A stretch of DNA of 64,000 bases from Anaerolineales bacterium UBA5195 (lineage in GTDB: Bacteria > Chloroflexota > Anaerolineae > Anaerolineales > Villigracilaceae): NCBI GenBank assembly GCA_002412925.1, contig DHVZ01000073.1, positions 92,897 through 156,896 of the forward strand, given 5' to 3'. The stretch's first letter is position 1; the number at the start of each line of letters is the position of its first letter. This document shows, one piece after another, positions 28,901-37,624 of the stretch. Under the pieces are notes generated by a model. It did not search any database. It was not told the origin of the DNA and worked only from the letters and a program-made list of their open reading frames with translations. Both the position numbers and the translations under genes were made by a program.

Positions 28901-31900
28901 GATGTTCTTGACCGAGGATTCCCAGCGTGAACGGCCATCTTCGTCTTCTTTGATGACACTGTACCAACGCTGTTCGGCAAATTCCACGCTGACAGGCTGC
29001 TTCGCCACCGGTTTGCCCTCCAGGTCGAGCACGACCAGGTTGAAGGTTTGGGGTTTGCCCTGCTCGCCGACGTAATTCTCGGCGCGAATCCCGGCGTGGA
29101 CCGCGCTGGCGAGTGTCACCATGCTGACCTGCCCGCCGACCAGGCTCCCGCCCACATCGCTGACGTTGGCGCTAAAAGAAATTTGCTGGCTGACATCCTG
29201 TTTTTGGAGTTGGGCAGCCTGGGTCAGTGCGAAGTGTCCCTTCTCGTCGGTCAAGCCCTGGCCTTCCTGGGTCAGCGGGTTACTACTGGAGGCAGCCTCG
29301 CCGCTGTAATAATCGCTGTAGACGAAGTTATCGAAGCGATACTGCCGATAATCCGCCGGAGGCGAGTAGTAATAAGGATGGGCTTCCATGAACCATTCGA
29401 CCCCCGCGTTGCTGACGTGGCCGCCGGAGTAATAGGTGGCATCCAGGCTGAAGGTGACCTGCTCACCGACCAGAACAGTCTCAGGAACCGCGTTCAGCGC
29501 CAATTCGAATTCCGGTTTACGGTATTCGGCCACCCGGAAAGAAACTCCGCCGATGATTTCATCGTCACTGGCAGCGTTGCGCACCGAAACATAGTAGTTC
29601 CCCACCGGCACATCCTCCCCCAACTTGAATTCACCGGCAAAAGTACCCATCCTGGAAATATCCAGGTCGCCTTCGAAAACCTTCCCCTGGTCATTCTCAA
29701 TACGAACATTGACCCTGGATTGCGTCGGCAGGCTGTAATGCAGGTCATCATTCAGGCGCAGGATGCCTTTGTATTCCACGGCTTGCCCGGGGCGGTAGAG
29801 CGGCCGCTCGGTATAAATCTCGACAAAAGCATTCGAGACCGGCGTGTAATACTCCGTCCAGATACCAAATTGCCCCGGATAAACGCCGCTGCCCCAGTCC
29901 GAGGAAGTCATGGCCAGGTGCTGAGGGTCGTCGGTGCGGGCATAAACGACATATTTTGCATCCTGAACATAAGCCAGCCCATTCACGTCCGTTTTGGTCT
30001 GACCAACCATCTGCCTGTCCCGGTTATAAAAAACAACGGGGACGTTCGGCGTCGGCTGGCCGGTTTCCTGGTCCACCAGCCAGGCCAGGGCTTCGGTGTC
30101 GGTCGTTTTCAAGGTCAGGTTGTCACTGGCGACAATCAGGAGCGCACCCTGGACATTACCACTGCCCGCCTGCTTCACGCCCTGCGACAGGCTGACCGTG
30201 GAATACCCGCCAGTCTCCTGCCTCCCGACCCCAAAAGGTTCCTGGTCCCAGGCCGAACGCAGGTAATAATAGCCAGGCTTCAATCGCCCGCCCTGATCCA
30301 GATTGACCGGGATGCGCCCAAAGCGGTCTTTATCGGCGGTCAGGTTCAAGTCCCATTTCTGCAACGGGGACTCCTGACGGTCAGCCAGTGCCCTCAAGGC
30401 GTCATAATCGCCGAGAGAGCGGGCAAATTCATCAAAGGGAACCGAAAAAAGTGCCAGTTCAGCCGATTTCAAGTTGGTGTAATCGAAAAAGATGGTTTTT
30501 TCACCCTCTGGCCGGTAGATGAGCGCATAATTGCCCGTTCCCAGGTTGGCATACGGCTGCAAGGCGGCGGTCTCAAAACTGAGTGACAGCCCTTCCTTGA
30601 TGGTATTCCCATAAATATCGGCCATGCCCGGCAGGATGCGCACCACGTAGGCGGTGGACGGCTGCAAGCCGTAGACAGACAGGGATTTTGAACCGGTAAT
30701 AAACTTCAGCGGTTTGGTTGGCTCCGGCGAAATCTTGACCTTGTCCTTCAGGCTGTCAGGATTCATCGACGTCCTGAAATAGATCCGCAAATAAGCTGAG
30801 AAACTGGCCTGTTTGCCCGCCTCCGGGGAAACACTCGCGATCCCCGGCAGGGAGACGGTCGAGAGCTTGACGCGATATAATTCCTTAAGTTTGCCGCCAT
30901 CCTGCGCCTGGGCGGAGGGGTCAATCGTCAAGTCGTAGAAACTGTCGATGGTGTAACGTCCAACCGGCGTGACCGTCAGCTGGGTGGATTTGTCATCCCA
31001 GGTCAATTTCACCGGAAATTTGGCCTTTGTCTCCAGGTTGCGCAGTGAAGTGGCCTTCGCCACGCTTTCCTGATCCATCGGGCGGTTAAAAGTCAGGACA
31101 AAAGCCTGGTCGAGCAGGACGCTGTCGATATTGTCTGAGAAATTTTTCCCCTGGTTTTTCAAGACGAAACTGATCACGCTCGGAGCGCTGGTCGTAAACT
31201 TCGCAACGAAGTCCCCATGCAACGCCACGCCGGTGGTGTCTTTCAACCCGCCGTTCACGCGCACCCGGTAGGTGGTTCCACTACTCAGGCCATTCTCCGG
31301 CTTGAAAACAAAGACCGAGGAACTGACCCAATCTCCCTTGCCTGCCAGCGCCGGGGTAATATCGACCGGGCTGGGCAGTTTGGCCAGGTCTGCCTTGCTC
31401 ATCAGCGGCACGACCGGCTTGTTAAAAATGACCGTGATGGCGCTCTGGCTATCAACCTCTTCGGACTGGTCTGCTGGGAAGACCTGGTTGACGACCAGTT
31501 CGTTGGTGGTCTGGTAATCAAATTTGATCTCTTCCGACAGGCTGGAGCCATCCGCGGCGCCCGCCGAGGTGGAGATAACGGCACTGTAGGCCGCGCCCGG
31601 CCTCAGGGCTTTTTCCGGCTCGAACTGGAGCGTCTGCTCATTGACCCAGGTTAGCTTTCCGGCGACAGGTTTCCCGTCAGAATCCAGGAAAGCCCAGGCC
31701 GACTCGGTCTTGGCCTGATCCATCGGCCGGTCGAAGCTGACCCTGATTTCCGGGGAAAGTCCCAGGCGTTCCCCCGGCAAGGGAACCTGATTAACAACCT
31801 GCGGGTAAGCTGCAGGAGTGACCTCCACTGAAAGTTTTTCAGGCGTGGCAGATGGCACAGGTGTAACCGGCCCACAGCCTGCCAGCGCAAACAGACACAG

Positions 31901-31942
31901 GAGCGCAGCGGCGCTCAGAAGCAAGCGAATTCGAGTTTTCAT
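25943..31942 (-). CDS. Alpha-2-macroglobulin family lipoprotein with thioester
   Basis: Giant envelope protein of 1999 residues. The signal peptide ends in 'ALAGC' (Cys23), so it is lipid anchored. The N-terminal ~450 residues carry repeated Ig-like/SbsA-type modules ('PEIRVSFDRPMDQ', 'AITVIFNKPVVPL', 'AFVLTFNRPMDQES'). Macroglobulin (MG) domains follow, with a bait-like region around the Gly/Ser-rich 'GERSGSGGGSEKGEGAG', an 'A2M' segment 'ITVRGNFKDTAFWQ', and a thioester site Cys1517-Met-Glu-Gln1520 in 'YPYLCMEQTVSRF'. The helical TED domain includes 'GGWGLWPGSESSPTTTAYV'. Bacterial A2Ms trap attacking proteases, often together with a PBP1C. A pbpC gene lies 4.6 kb away here but is not adjacent. 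AAGGA precedes the ATG. Confidence 0.95.
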   Translation of the reverse strand: MKTRIRLLLSAAALLCLFALAGCGPVTPVPSATPEKLSVEVTPAAYPQVVNQVPLPGERLGLSPEIRVSFDRPMDQAKTESAWAFLDSDGKPVAGKLTWVNEQTLQFEPEKALRPGAAYSAVISTSAGAADGSSLSEEIKFDYQTTNELVVNQVFPADQSEEVDSQSAITVIFNKPVVPLMSKADLAKLPSPVDITPALAGKGDWVSSSVFVFKPENGLSSGTTYRVRVNGGLKDTTGVALHGDFVAKFTTSAPSVISFVLKNQGKNFSDNIDSVLLDQAFVLTFNRPMDQESVAKATSLRNLETKAKFPVKLTWDDKSTQLTVTPVGRYTIDSFYDLTIDPSAQAQDGGKLKELYRVKLSTVSLPGIASVSPEAGKQASFSAYLRIYFRTSMNPDSLKDKVKISPEPTKPLKFITGSKSLSVYGLQPSTAYVVRILPGMADIYGNTIKEGLSLSFETAALQPYANLGTGNYALIYRPEGEKTIFFDYTNLKSAELALFSVPFDEFARSLGDYDALRALADRQESPLQKWDLNLTADKDRFGRIPVNLDQGGRLKPGYYYLRSAWDQEPFGVGRQETGGYSTVSLSQGVKQAGSGNVQGALLIVASDNLTLKTTDTEALAWLVDQETGQPTPNVPVVFYNRDRQMVGQTKTDVNGLAYVQDAKYVVYARTDDPQHLAMTSSDWGSGVYPGQFGIWTEYYTPVSNAFVEIYTERPLYRPGQAVEYKGILRLNDDLHYSLPTQSRVNVRIENDQGKVFEGDLDISRMGTFAGEFKLGEDVPVGNYYVSVRNAASDDEIIGGVSFRVAEYRKPEFELALNAVPETVLVGEQVTFSLDATYYSGGHVSNAGVEWFMEAHPYYYSPPADYRQYRFDNFVYSDYYSGEAASSSNPLTQEGQGLTDEKGHFALTQAAQLQKQDVSQQISFSANVSDVGGSLVGGQVSMVTLASAVHAGIRAENYVGEQGKPQTFNLVVLDLEGKPVAKQPVSVEFAEQRWYSVIKEDEDGRSRWESSVKNIAAGSAAATTDENGLASVAFTPPGGGEYKAIVTAKDDQGRPSKASTYLWVTSQAYVPWKQTNDRSFDLVLDQDAYNPGETAKILIAQPFEGENYALVTVERGHIYEKKVIKLATNSSVYELPITKEMAPVMYVSVVVVKGAEGKSPADFKVGMKRIDVNPSQQQINVSLESDKKESKPGETVTYTVTTKDLAGKPVRADVSLALVDKAVLALAPTNSQPLLSAFYPERGLSVTTASGIVLNAEDFNTKFQETMPTGERSGSGGGSEKGEGAGIITVRGNFKDTAFWQAQALTGEDGLAQVKVTLPDNLTTWRMTARAVTDDTRVGEISHEIISNRPMYVQLQTPRFLVVDDQVRIGAVVHNNTGAAMTATVKLKAEGVTLQSAETQTIEVPSKQQAYLTWDVTVKPDAKRVDLTAEAAGGGYSDATQPTLGTLPGNGIPVLTFHVTETVGSSGALRGKGSVTEAVLLPQSLDYLDANLIVETSPSLAASMTDGLTYLKDYPYLCMEQTVSRFLPNLISVRALTLAGKTSSGLQTSLDEQVRPALQRINNNQNGDGGWGLWPGSESSPTTTAYVILGLVEARESGYTVSEIVLQRGLAYLDDNLPSITQTMDGWRKNQAAFMLYALARGGQPNQGKVMELLTYDNNLALYAKAFLLQSVYLAEANDPRIQDLLATLNNAVAKSAAGAWWNEKETDYWNWNTDVRTTAIVLNALIQVDPGNPLIADGVRWLMKHRSGSHWYSTQETSWSLMALTNWLTLSQEFETSYPYALGLNGNLLESKLASKDNLLETTLLKVGVEQLLANESNYLVLTRGEGPGVLYYTAYMDYSLPVKDIQALDQGILVTRQYFKVDDPQTPITTAQRGDLVQVRLTLVVPESLHYLVIDDPLPAGLEAVDASLQTSAQVPETYQPEDYNRYGWGWWYFYYKQIYDDKLVMSADYLPAGTYTITYIARASSAGEFRVLPVTAKEFYFPDVSGRSAGSVFVVKP

Positions 31943-32021
31943 ATTTTTTCCTTCTCAAAAAACAGTATGCCCTTCAGACGAAATCCTGTCAAGATGTGTT
32001 CCCAAATTTGATTTCAGGCCG

Positions 32022-32129
32022 CTGGTCGAGCAGGCGGTGCTCTCCCGCCGTATCGAGCCCGGGGCGAGTAGGCTCCACGGAAGAAATCGCATCGTCGGGT
32101 TTCGATACGGCCTTCGGCCTACTCAACCC
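32022..32129. repeat. BIME-like repeat cluster (GGTTGAGTAG / GTATCGAAACC family)
   Basis: Contains a forward unit 'CTGGTCGAGCAGGCGG...CCGCCGTATCGAGCCC' and a reverse unit 'GGGTTTCGATACGG...CCTACTCAACCC', flanking about 35 bases. It fills the gap between the macroglobulin-like and Ycf48-like genes. Relatives lie at 35494, 37476, 39321, 45091 and inside the helicase gene at 51555. Confidence 0.8.
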
Positions 32130-32138
32130 TCATCACAT

Positions 32139-33716
32139 CTAATGGTTTTCGATCACCGGCTTGACTTCCTGCCAGGTTTTGCCACCGTCGACAGTGTTGA
32201 TCAGCGCCAGGGTCTTTCCGTTACCGACAATCGCCCAACCGGTCAGGTCACTGACAAAATCGAACTGCGCGGTTTTCCAGGAAGCTTGATTGATCTTGAT
32301 CCAGGTCGCGCCACCGTTGATGGTCTTGTAAATCTCGTTCAAGCGGCCTGGCGCTCCCGTGGTGATCATCCAACCTCGCCGGTCATCAAGGAAATCGACG
32401 CCAATCAAGGTTCCCGGAAGGTCCCACATTTTCCATTCAGGACCAGTGACGCTCGAAAGATAATAGAGTTTATGAAAGGTGTGTTTTCTTTGCGTGCAAT
32501 TCATTTCGACGGCCATGGAGCCAGGCTGCATCTCGGCGATGGCCCAACCATCACAGGTGATCGGCGGCTCAGCCAGCAGGTTTGGGATGGCTGGCAGTGC
32601 TTCTACCTGCCAGGAGTTACCTTTATTATCCGTTTTGAGTGCTGCCCAGCGACTCGGGTTGGTCTGCCACCACCAGCCGCCAATCCAACCTTTTTGACCA
32701 TCGAAGAAAGTCATCCCGGTCTTGGTGTCGGGTAAGTAGTAAGCCAGGCCGGGCTGCTCCAATTCCGTTACTCGCAACCAGTTCTCGCCGCCGTCGGCGG
32801 TTTTGAACAGGATCATGCGCGCTTCTCCCGAGGAGTTCTGGGGCAGGAAGACCAACCAGCCATTCAGCACATCGGGGAATTGCAGGCTGTGAACCTGGTA
32901 ATTGCCCTCCGCCGGCAAAGCAATCGGCTGGCTGGATTTCCAGGTCTGCCCGCCGTCTTGTGTCCGCCAAATGATATTACTGCCGGGGACCGCCCAGGCC
33001 GCCTCAGAGTTGAGCGCAAAAAATCCATGCTGGCTGAACGAGCCCCAGGGCGGAGTTCGATCCTGCCAGAGCGATCCACCGTTCGTTGTCCTGAGTACCT
33101 TGCCCGATTGTTCGATCCCCCAGCCGCGCAGGCTGTCGGTCATCCGGATGAAAGTCAAGATGACGGGCTGGGAGGCTTCGAGAGTGGAGGCGATGTCACC
33201 CTGGATGGTAAATGTAATTTGCTCCGAGGTCTGTCCTTGAATAAATTGTGGTTTTCCATCGATAAACAGCCGCAACTCGTAAATTCCTGAAGGCAGGCCA
33301 AGATCGAGATCGTAGATGGAAACGTCGGTGAGCGTGCCGTTGGCGCCATATTTGGCATAATCCCAGGCTTCTTCCCGCGCGAGCCACAACTGTCCATTCA
33401 GATGCCACTCGCGGCGGATGCTCAGCCCTTCACGCATATTGGCGTAATCCCAGATCGCAAAGACCTGGCGGGTTTTTGGCGCAAAATTCGTTGATTCAGG
33501 TTTCCCAGTCTCCTCACTGAAACGGATTTTTGCGCTGAAAGAGGGTACCAGATCAGGCGGAACGGTTGGGGAGGGGCTTGGCGCTTCCGCAGTGGGCCAG
33601 AGCTGGGGCGGCTGGGTGGTTTCCGTCGCTGCGGGAGCCATCTCAACCCGGATGGTGAATGTCCCGCAGCTGGTCAGGATGAAGCACAAAAGAATGGATA
33701 GGATTTTATTTAGCAT
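32139..33716 (-). CDS. Ycf48-like / BNR-repeat beta-propeller lipoprotein
   Basis: Exported lipoprotein of 525 residues with lipobox 'ILTSC' (Cys17). After a beta-type N-terminal domain (to ~residue 180), at least six sortilin/BNR-like blades carry the repeated 'TxDGGxTWxxV' pattern: 'RTTNGGSLWQDRTP', 'RTQDGGQTWKSSQ', 'KTADGGENWLRVT', 'KTDNKGNSWQVEA', 'KTINGGATWIKIN', 'NTVDGGKTWQEVK'. This is the fold of photosystem II assembly factor Ycf48, but in non-phototrophs such proteins have no established role. GGAG precedes the ATG. The gene lies between REP-like DNA and the histidine kinase gene, same strand. Confidence 0.9.
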   Translation of the reverse strand: MLNKILSILLCFILTSCGTFTIRVEMAPAATETTQPPQLWPTAEAPSPSPTVPPDLVPSFSAKIRFSEETGKPESTNFAPKTRQVFAIWDYANMREGLSIRREWHLNGQLWLAREEAWDYAKYGANGTLTDVSIYDLDLGLPSGIYELRLFIDGKPQFIQGQTSEQITFTIQGDIASTLEASQPVILTFIRMTDSLRGWGIEQSGKVLRTTNGGSLWQDRTPPWGSFSQHGFFALNSEAAWAVPGSNIIWRTQDGGQTWKSSQPIALPAEGNYQVHSLQFPDVLNGWLVFLPQNSSGEARMILFKTADGGENWLRVTELEQPGLAYYLPDTKTGMTFFDGQKGWIGGWWWQTNPSRWAALKTDNKGNSWQVEALPAIPNLLAEPPITCDGWAIAEMQPGSMAVEMNCTQRKHTFHKLYYLSSVTGPEWKMWDLPGTLIGVDFLDDRRGWMITTGAPGRLNEIYKTINGGATWIKINQASWKTAQFDFVSDLTGWAIVGNGKTLALINTVDGGKTWQEVKPVIENH

Positions 33717-33761
33717 GGCAGTTCTCCGAGGTTAGATTTCCTGCCCCAACTATACTAAAAA

Positions 33762-33788
33762 ACGGGTAACAACCGGCCTTTCCCCCGT
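33762..33788 (-). terminator. Possible terminator after the histidine kinase gene
   Basis: On the minus strand ACGGG pairs with CCCGT across 17 bases and is followed by TTTTTT, about 40 bases after the kinase stop. The stem is short. Confidence 0.4.
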
Positions 33789-33824
33789 AACAAATTCAAG
33801 ATGTGGTGTATCAGCTTGGTTACA

Positions 33825-34760
33825 TCAGGCCGCTTCTGGCGCCAGCCGCAACCTGACGGTAAAAACCGTGCCAACTTCGGGCTTACTGCGCACGAAAACC
33901 GTTCCCTCGTGCAGGTGGACAATCCGCTCGACCAGCTTGAGCCCCAGACCACTGCCGGGCACACCGCGCGCGTTCTGACCGCGATACAACTCCTCGAAAA
34001 TATGCGCGATCTCCTCGGTCGGGATACCCGGCCCGGTATCAACCACATCGACAATTGCCATGCGGCCATCTTCTGTGACGCGCACTTCCACCTGGTCTTC
34101 AGACGTGGTGAATTTGATCGCATTATCGAGCAGGTTGCGAAAAACCAGCACCAGCAGGTCGCGGTCGCCCCAGACATCGGAGACCGGCCAGGGCAAATGC
34201 GGGACGTTGAGGCTGATTTTCCGGGAGGGCTCCAGCGCCTGACCTGAAAGAGCAATCGCTTCTTCGAGCAGTTCCTTCAGGGCCACAGGTTTATGCTCAA
34301 TATTGCCCGAGTCGAGTTCCGAAAGCAGGCGCAAATCAACCACCAGTTTTTGCAGACGCTGGACCTGCTGCGAGATGCGCTCCAGGGATCCCGCCTGGTG
34401 TTGGTCGAGGCTGGGGCTTTGCTGTAAATTGACAATTCCCAGGCGGATGATGGTCAGCGGGTTCTTCAGTTCGTGGTCAAGCCGTTGGAAGAAACGTTTT
34501 TGGGCTGAAACCTGCGTTCTCTGTTCCTCAGCTTGCTTGCGTTCGAGCGTCCGCTGGATTCCCAGCCCAATCGCCGCAGAGATCAAGACCAAAACCCCCA
34601 GCACAAATCCCATTCGAGACACCAGCCCGGCCAGGTCCGCTTCGTAAACGGCTGAAAAGGTCGGGTTGGGGAGAATCTCCCAGACAGCCAGCAGGCTGGT
34701 CCCCAGGCCCAGGATGATCATCGCCAGCGCGGCGAGGAGACCCGGCAGCCAGCGTCTCAT
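33825..34760 (-). CDS. Sensor histidine kinase
   Basis: Membrane histidine kinase of 311 residues. Two membrane helices (about 7-29 and 49-68) enclose only ~20 outer residues, so the stimulus is probably sensed in or at the membrane. There is no HAMP or PAS domain. Catalytic core: H-box 'RLDHELKNPLTIIRLG' with His96, N-box 'LVFRNLLDNAIKF', G1 'VDTGPGIPTEEIAHIF', G2 'GSGLGLKLV'. Its start overlaps the response-regulator stop by four bases, so it is the cognate partner. GGGGGAG precedes the ATG. Confidence 0.95.
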   Translation of the reverse strand: MRRWLPGLLAALAMIILGLGTSLLAVWEILPNPTFSAVYEADLAGLVSRMGFVLGVLVLISAAIGLGIQRTLERKQAEEQRTQVSAQKRFFQRLDHELKNPLTIIRLGIVNLQQSPSLDQHQAGSLERISQQVQRLQKLVVDLRLLSELDSGNIEHKPVALKELLEEAIALSGQALEPSRKISLNVPHLPWPVSDVWGDRDLLVLVFRNLLDNAIKFTTSEDQVEVRVTEDGRMAIVDVVDTGPGIPTEEIAHIFEELYRGQNARGVPGSGLGLKLVERIVHLHEGTVFVRSKPEVGTVFTVRLRLAPEAA

Positions 34761-35470
34761 TTCTCCCCCTGTACAGTGCCCACAAAACGGTAACCCTGTC
34801 CGATCACCGTGTCAATAAAACCAGGCTGTTCCGAATCTTCGTCCAATACTTTGCGGATTTCGGCAATCCGGATATCGACCGCCCGCGTCTCGAGCGCGTC
34901 GCTCCAGCCCCAGACTTCATCCAGCAGGCGTTCGCGCGAGATGACCTCTTGCGGGTTGAGCATCAGGAATTCGAGCACACCCACGGCGCGCGCCGTCAGG
35001 TTGACAGGTTGATCGCTCAACCAGACCTGGCGAAGCTGGCGATCCAGCGCCAGGCCGCCGCTGGTTAACCGCCGGAAGCTGGAAAGCGGCAGGCTGCCTT
35101 GCTGGGTCCGGCGCAAGATGGCCTGCACCCGCGCAACCAGTTCCAGCGGGTCGAAGGGCTTGTTAAGATAATCATCCGCGCCTTCCTGCAGGCTCATCAC
35201 CCGTTCGGCAGGCGTGTTGACTTTGGTCAGCAGGATGACCGGCGTCCAGTTTCCAGATTGGCGCAGGCGGCGCAGCACATCCCTGCCATCCAGCCTGGGC
35301 ATGAGCATATCCAATACGATCAAATCTGGTTTTTCGCCGGCAATCAGTTCCAGGGCCTGTTCACCATTGATCGCCGAGATGACCTGGTAGCCGGAACGCT
35401 CCATCAAGGGCTTCAACTCAGCCAACAAGTCAACTTCGTCGTCCACAATCAGGAGCTTGATTTTGCTCAT
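34757..35470 (-). CDS. OmpR/PhoB-family response regulator
   Basis: Two-domain regulator of 237 residues. The receiver has acidic Asp10-Asp11, phosphoacceptor Asp54 in 'LIVLDMLMPRLDG' and Lys104 in 'YLNKPFDP'. The C-terminal winged helix is OmpR type ('LTARAVGVLEFLMLNPQEVI', 'VDIRIAEIRKVLDED', 'IDTVIGQGYRFVG'). It binds DNA once phosphorylated by the kinase encoded immediately downstream. AGGTGAAAA precedes the ATG. Targets are unknown; the adjacent Ycf48-like gene is a candidate by position only. Confidence 0.96.
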   Translation of the reverse strand: MSKIKLLIVDDEVDLLAELKPLMERSGYQVISAINGEQALELIAGEKPDLIVLDMLMPRLDGRDVLRRLRQSGNWTPVILLTKVNTPAERVMSLQEGADDYLNKPFDPLELVARVQAILRRTQQGSLPLSSFRRLTSGGLALDRQLRQVWLSDQPVNLTARAVGVLEFLMLNPQEVISRERLLDEVWGWSDALETRAVDIRIAEIRKVLDEDSEQPGFIDTVIGQGYRFVGTVQGEK

Positions 35471-35493
35471 TTTTCACCTGTAGAAAAAAACCG

Positions 35494-35706
35494 AGGGTCG
35501 AGTAGCAGTGTTCATTGCTGCGTATCGAGACCCGAATCGAGCTTGTCGAGGGATAAGCGTGCGTCTCGATGCACAAAAACCGCTGGTTTCGATATGGGCG
35601 GCGGTGGTTGAGTAGCGTTCTCGGCGTACCGAAACCCGCCGCCCTATCCTTCGGCAAGCTCACCTGTACCTGCGGTACTGGCGCAGGCAGGACATCGCTC
35701 AACCAG
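35494..35706. repeat. Composite BIME-like repeat cluster
   Basis: Several units in a 299-base gap: 'GGGTCGAGTAG...GTATCGAGACCC', a 'GCTTGTCGAGGGATAAGC' hairpin, 'GGTTTCGATATGGGCGGCGG' opposite 'GTACCGAAACCCGCCGCCC', and a 'CCTTCGGCAAGCTCA...GGACATCGCTCAACC' unit interrupted by a 27-nt insert (35663-35689). The promoter of the ABC1 kinase gene must lie in or after it. Confidence 0.75.
35663..35689. repeat. 27-nt mini-hairpin nested in a REP-like unit
   Basis: CCTGTACCTGCGGTACTGGCGCAGGCA splits the motif GGCAAGCTCA|GGACATC. An identical 27-mer interrupts the same motif at 39419-39445. CCTGTACC/GGTACTGG and CCTGC/GCAGG-type complementarity gives it a hairpin character. Confidence 0.6.
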
Positions 35707-35769
35707 CTTCCCCAATTGATTATACAATGCGATGTTACAATCAAGGCGGTAATTTGACACGGAGGCGGC

Positions 35770-37461
35770 ATGAAAGCATCGCAATTACGCGCCCGCTATT
35801 GGCGGATAGTCTTTTTCTTTGGGCGGGTGACGTTCGGCTTTATCTTTTGGGAAATTTTCCTGCCCAAGATCGGCTTAAAAGGTTGGGCGCGCAGCACGCG
35901 CTCGGCGCGCTTCCACCAGATTGCGACCCGCTTCCGCGCGCTGGCTATCCGCATGGGCGGGTTGATGATCAAGGTTGGGCAGTTCCTCTCTGCGCGGCTG
36001 GATGTGCTTCCGGCAGAGATTACCGACGAACTCTCCGGCTTGCAGGATGAAGTCCCGCCGGAAGCCTTCGACGAGATCACCAAGCTGGCTGAGGCCGAGT
36101 TGGGCGTCAGGCTCTCCGAAAAATACGCCTGGTTCGACGAAACCCCGCTGGCCGCTGCCTCGCTCGGGCAAGTCCACCGCGCACGGTTGACGGCTGCGGA
36201 TGCTGAAACGCAGGGTTTCAGCGAAGTGGTGGTCAAAGTTCAGCGGCCTTTCATCGAGCAAATTGTCGAAGTCGATCTCTCCGCCTTGCGGCGTGTGGGC
36301 GGCTGGCTGCAAAAATATAAACCGGTCAGCGACCGCGCCGATGTCCGCGAATTGATCGAAGAGTTTGCCAGCACCACCCGGGCAGAAATCGACTACCTGG
36401 CCGAAGGCCGTAACGCCGAGACTTTCAGCGCAAACTTTAAGGAAAATACGGGTGTGCACGTCCCCAAGGTGGTCTGGAACGTCACCACCCGGCGTGTCTT
36501 GACTCTCGAAAATGTCTTTGCGATCAAGCTCGGTGACTACGAGGCCATCACCGCCGCCGGGATCGATCGGGCCGACGTGGCCATCCGCCTGCTGGATACC
36601 TACATGCAGCAGATTTTCGAGGACGGTTTTTTTCACGCCGACCCGCATCCCGGCAACTTGTTTGTGACCCCGCTCGAAAGCACAGACGCCGATGGCAAAC
36701 GTGAGTGGCGGCTGACCTTTATCGACTTTGGCATGGTCGGGCGGATGCCCGAAAACCTGCGCGCCGGGTTGCGCGAGGCGGTCATCGCGGTTGGGACGCA
36801 GGATGCCGCCCGGCTGGTGCAGGCTTACAAGACTCTCGGTGTCTTGCTGCCCAGCGCCGACTTGAAACTGATCGAAATGGCCGGGGCCCAGCTTTTCGAC
36901 CGCTTCTGGGGCAAAAGCATGAAAGAACTGCGCCAGATCGACCACGCCGAAATGATGAAATTCGGTCTCCAGTTCCGCGAGTTGATGTTCGAAATGCCCT
37001 TCCAACTGCCGCAAAACCTGCTGATGCTCGGGCGCTCGGTGGCGATCCTTTCAGGGATGTGCACCGGTCTTAATCCTGAATTCAATGTTTGGATTTCCAT
37101 CGCCCCCTACGCTGCCAAGTTGGTCGCCGACGAAGGCACATCAAACTGGCAAACCTGGCTGGATGAAGCCGGGAAAATCTTCCAGGTGCTGATCGGGCTG
37201 CCCGGCCGCACCGACCGGGTGCTGACCATGATCGAACGCGGCAACCTGACGGTCCAGATGCCGCTGGTCAATCGCCAGGTGGTTTACCTCGAGCAATCAG
37301 TCAACCGGCTTTCGGGTGGAATGATTTTTGCCGCCCTGCTGGTCGGCGGGGCCATCCTGTACGGTTCCAATGAACGGTATGGCGAAATCTTGATCGGCGC
37401 TTCCGTGCTCCCCCTGCTCTGGATGCTATTTTTCGCGCGCGGTCATCGTCCCTGGCGCTAA
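35770..37461 (+). CDS. ABC1/UbiB-family atypical protein kinase
   Basis: AarF/ABC1/UbiB-like kinase-fold protein, 563 residues. Family motifs: the KxGQ-type 'MIKVGQFLSAR' helix, Ala-rich loop 'AAASLGQVHRARL', lysine in 'VVVKVQRPFIE', 'EEFASTTRAEIDYLAEGRNA', 'FFHADPHPGNLFV', and metal-binding 'FIDFGMVGRM'. Two hydrophobic C-terminal segments (about 515-560) anchor it to the membrane. Members support isoprenoid-quinone and other lipid metabolism through ATPase activity; no quinone genes are near here. GGAGG precedes the ATG. It is monocistronic, ending before a repeat pair and a strong bidirectional terminator. Confidence 0.94.
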   Translation: MKASQLRARYWRIVFFFGRVTFGFIFWEIFLPKIGLKGWARSTRSARFHQIATRFRALAIRMGGLMIKVGQFLSARLDVLPAEITDELSGLQDEVPPEAFDEITKLAEAELGVRLSEKYAWFDETPLAAASLGQVHRARLTAADAETQGFSEVVVKVQRPFIEQIVEVDLSALRRVGGWLQKYKPVSDRADVRELIEEFASTTRAEIDYLAEGRNAETFSANFKENTGVHVPKVVWNVTTRRVLTLENVFAIKLGDYEAITAAGIDRADVAIRLLDTYMQQIFEDGFFHADPHPGNLFVTPLESTDADGKREWRLTFIDFGMVGRMPENLRAGLREAVIAVGTQDAARLVQAYKTLGVLLPSADLKLIEMAGAQLFDRFWGKSMKELRQIDHAEMMKFGLQFRELMFEMPFQLPQNLLMLGRSVAILSGMCTGLNPEFNVWISIAPYAAKLVADEGTSNWQTWLDEAGKIFQVLIGLPGRTDRVLTMIERGNLTVQMPLVNRQVVYLEQSVNRLSGGMIFAALLVGGAILYGSNERYGEILIGASVLPLLWMLFFARGHRPWR

Positions 37462-37475
37462 GGGGAAATATCGTT

Positions 37476-37587
37476 GGTTGAGTAGACGGTGTTCTCCCGT
37501 CGTATCGAAACCAACAATCAGCACAAAATGACTGTATCATGTGGTTTCGATACGCTCCTCACTATCGTTCGGAGCTACTCAACCACC
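37476..37587. repeat. BIME-like inverted pair (GGTTGAGTAG / GTATCGAAACC)
   Basis: Forward unit GGTTGAGTAGACGG...CCGTCGTATCGAAACC, a 30-base spacer, then the reverse unit GGTTTCGATACGCTCC...GGAGCTACTCAACC. It lies right after the ABC1 kinase stop. This is the cleanest copy of the family in the window. Confidence 0.85.
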
Positions 37588-37624
37588 ACAAATTTCAAAG
37601 CGTCAGGTGTTTTTAATAAATGAT

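Noticed and set aside
27080..28930. 616-codon open frame on the plus strand
   Set aside because: It lies entirely opposite the macroglobulin-like gene, reads as low-complexity Arg/Gly/Asp/Gln-rich sequence and has no ribosome site; a GC-rich shadow.
29048..30586. 512-codon open frame on the plus strand
   Set aside because: Also antisense to the macroglobulin-like gene, with no recognisable domain.
35875..37014. 379-codon open frame on the minus strand
   Set aside because: Antisense to the ABC1 kinase gene, whose motifs are unmistakable.
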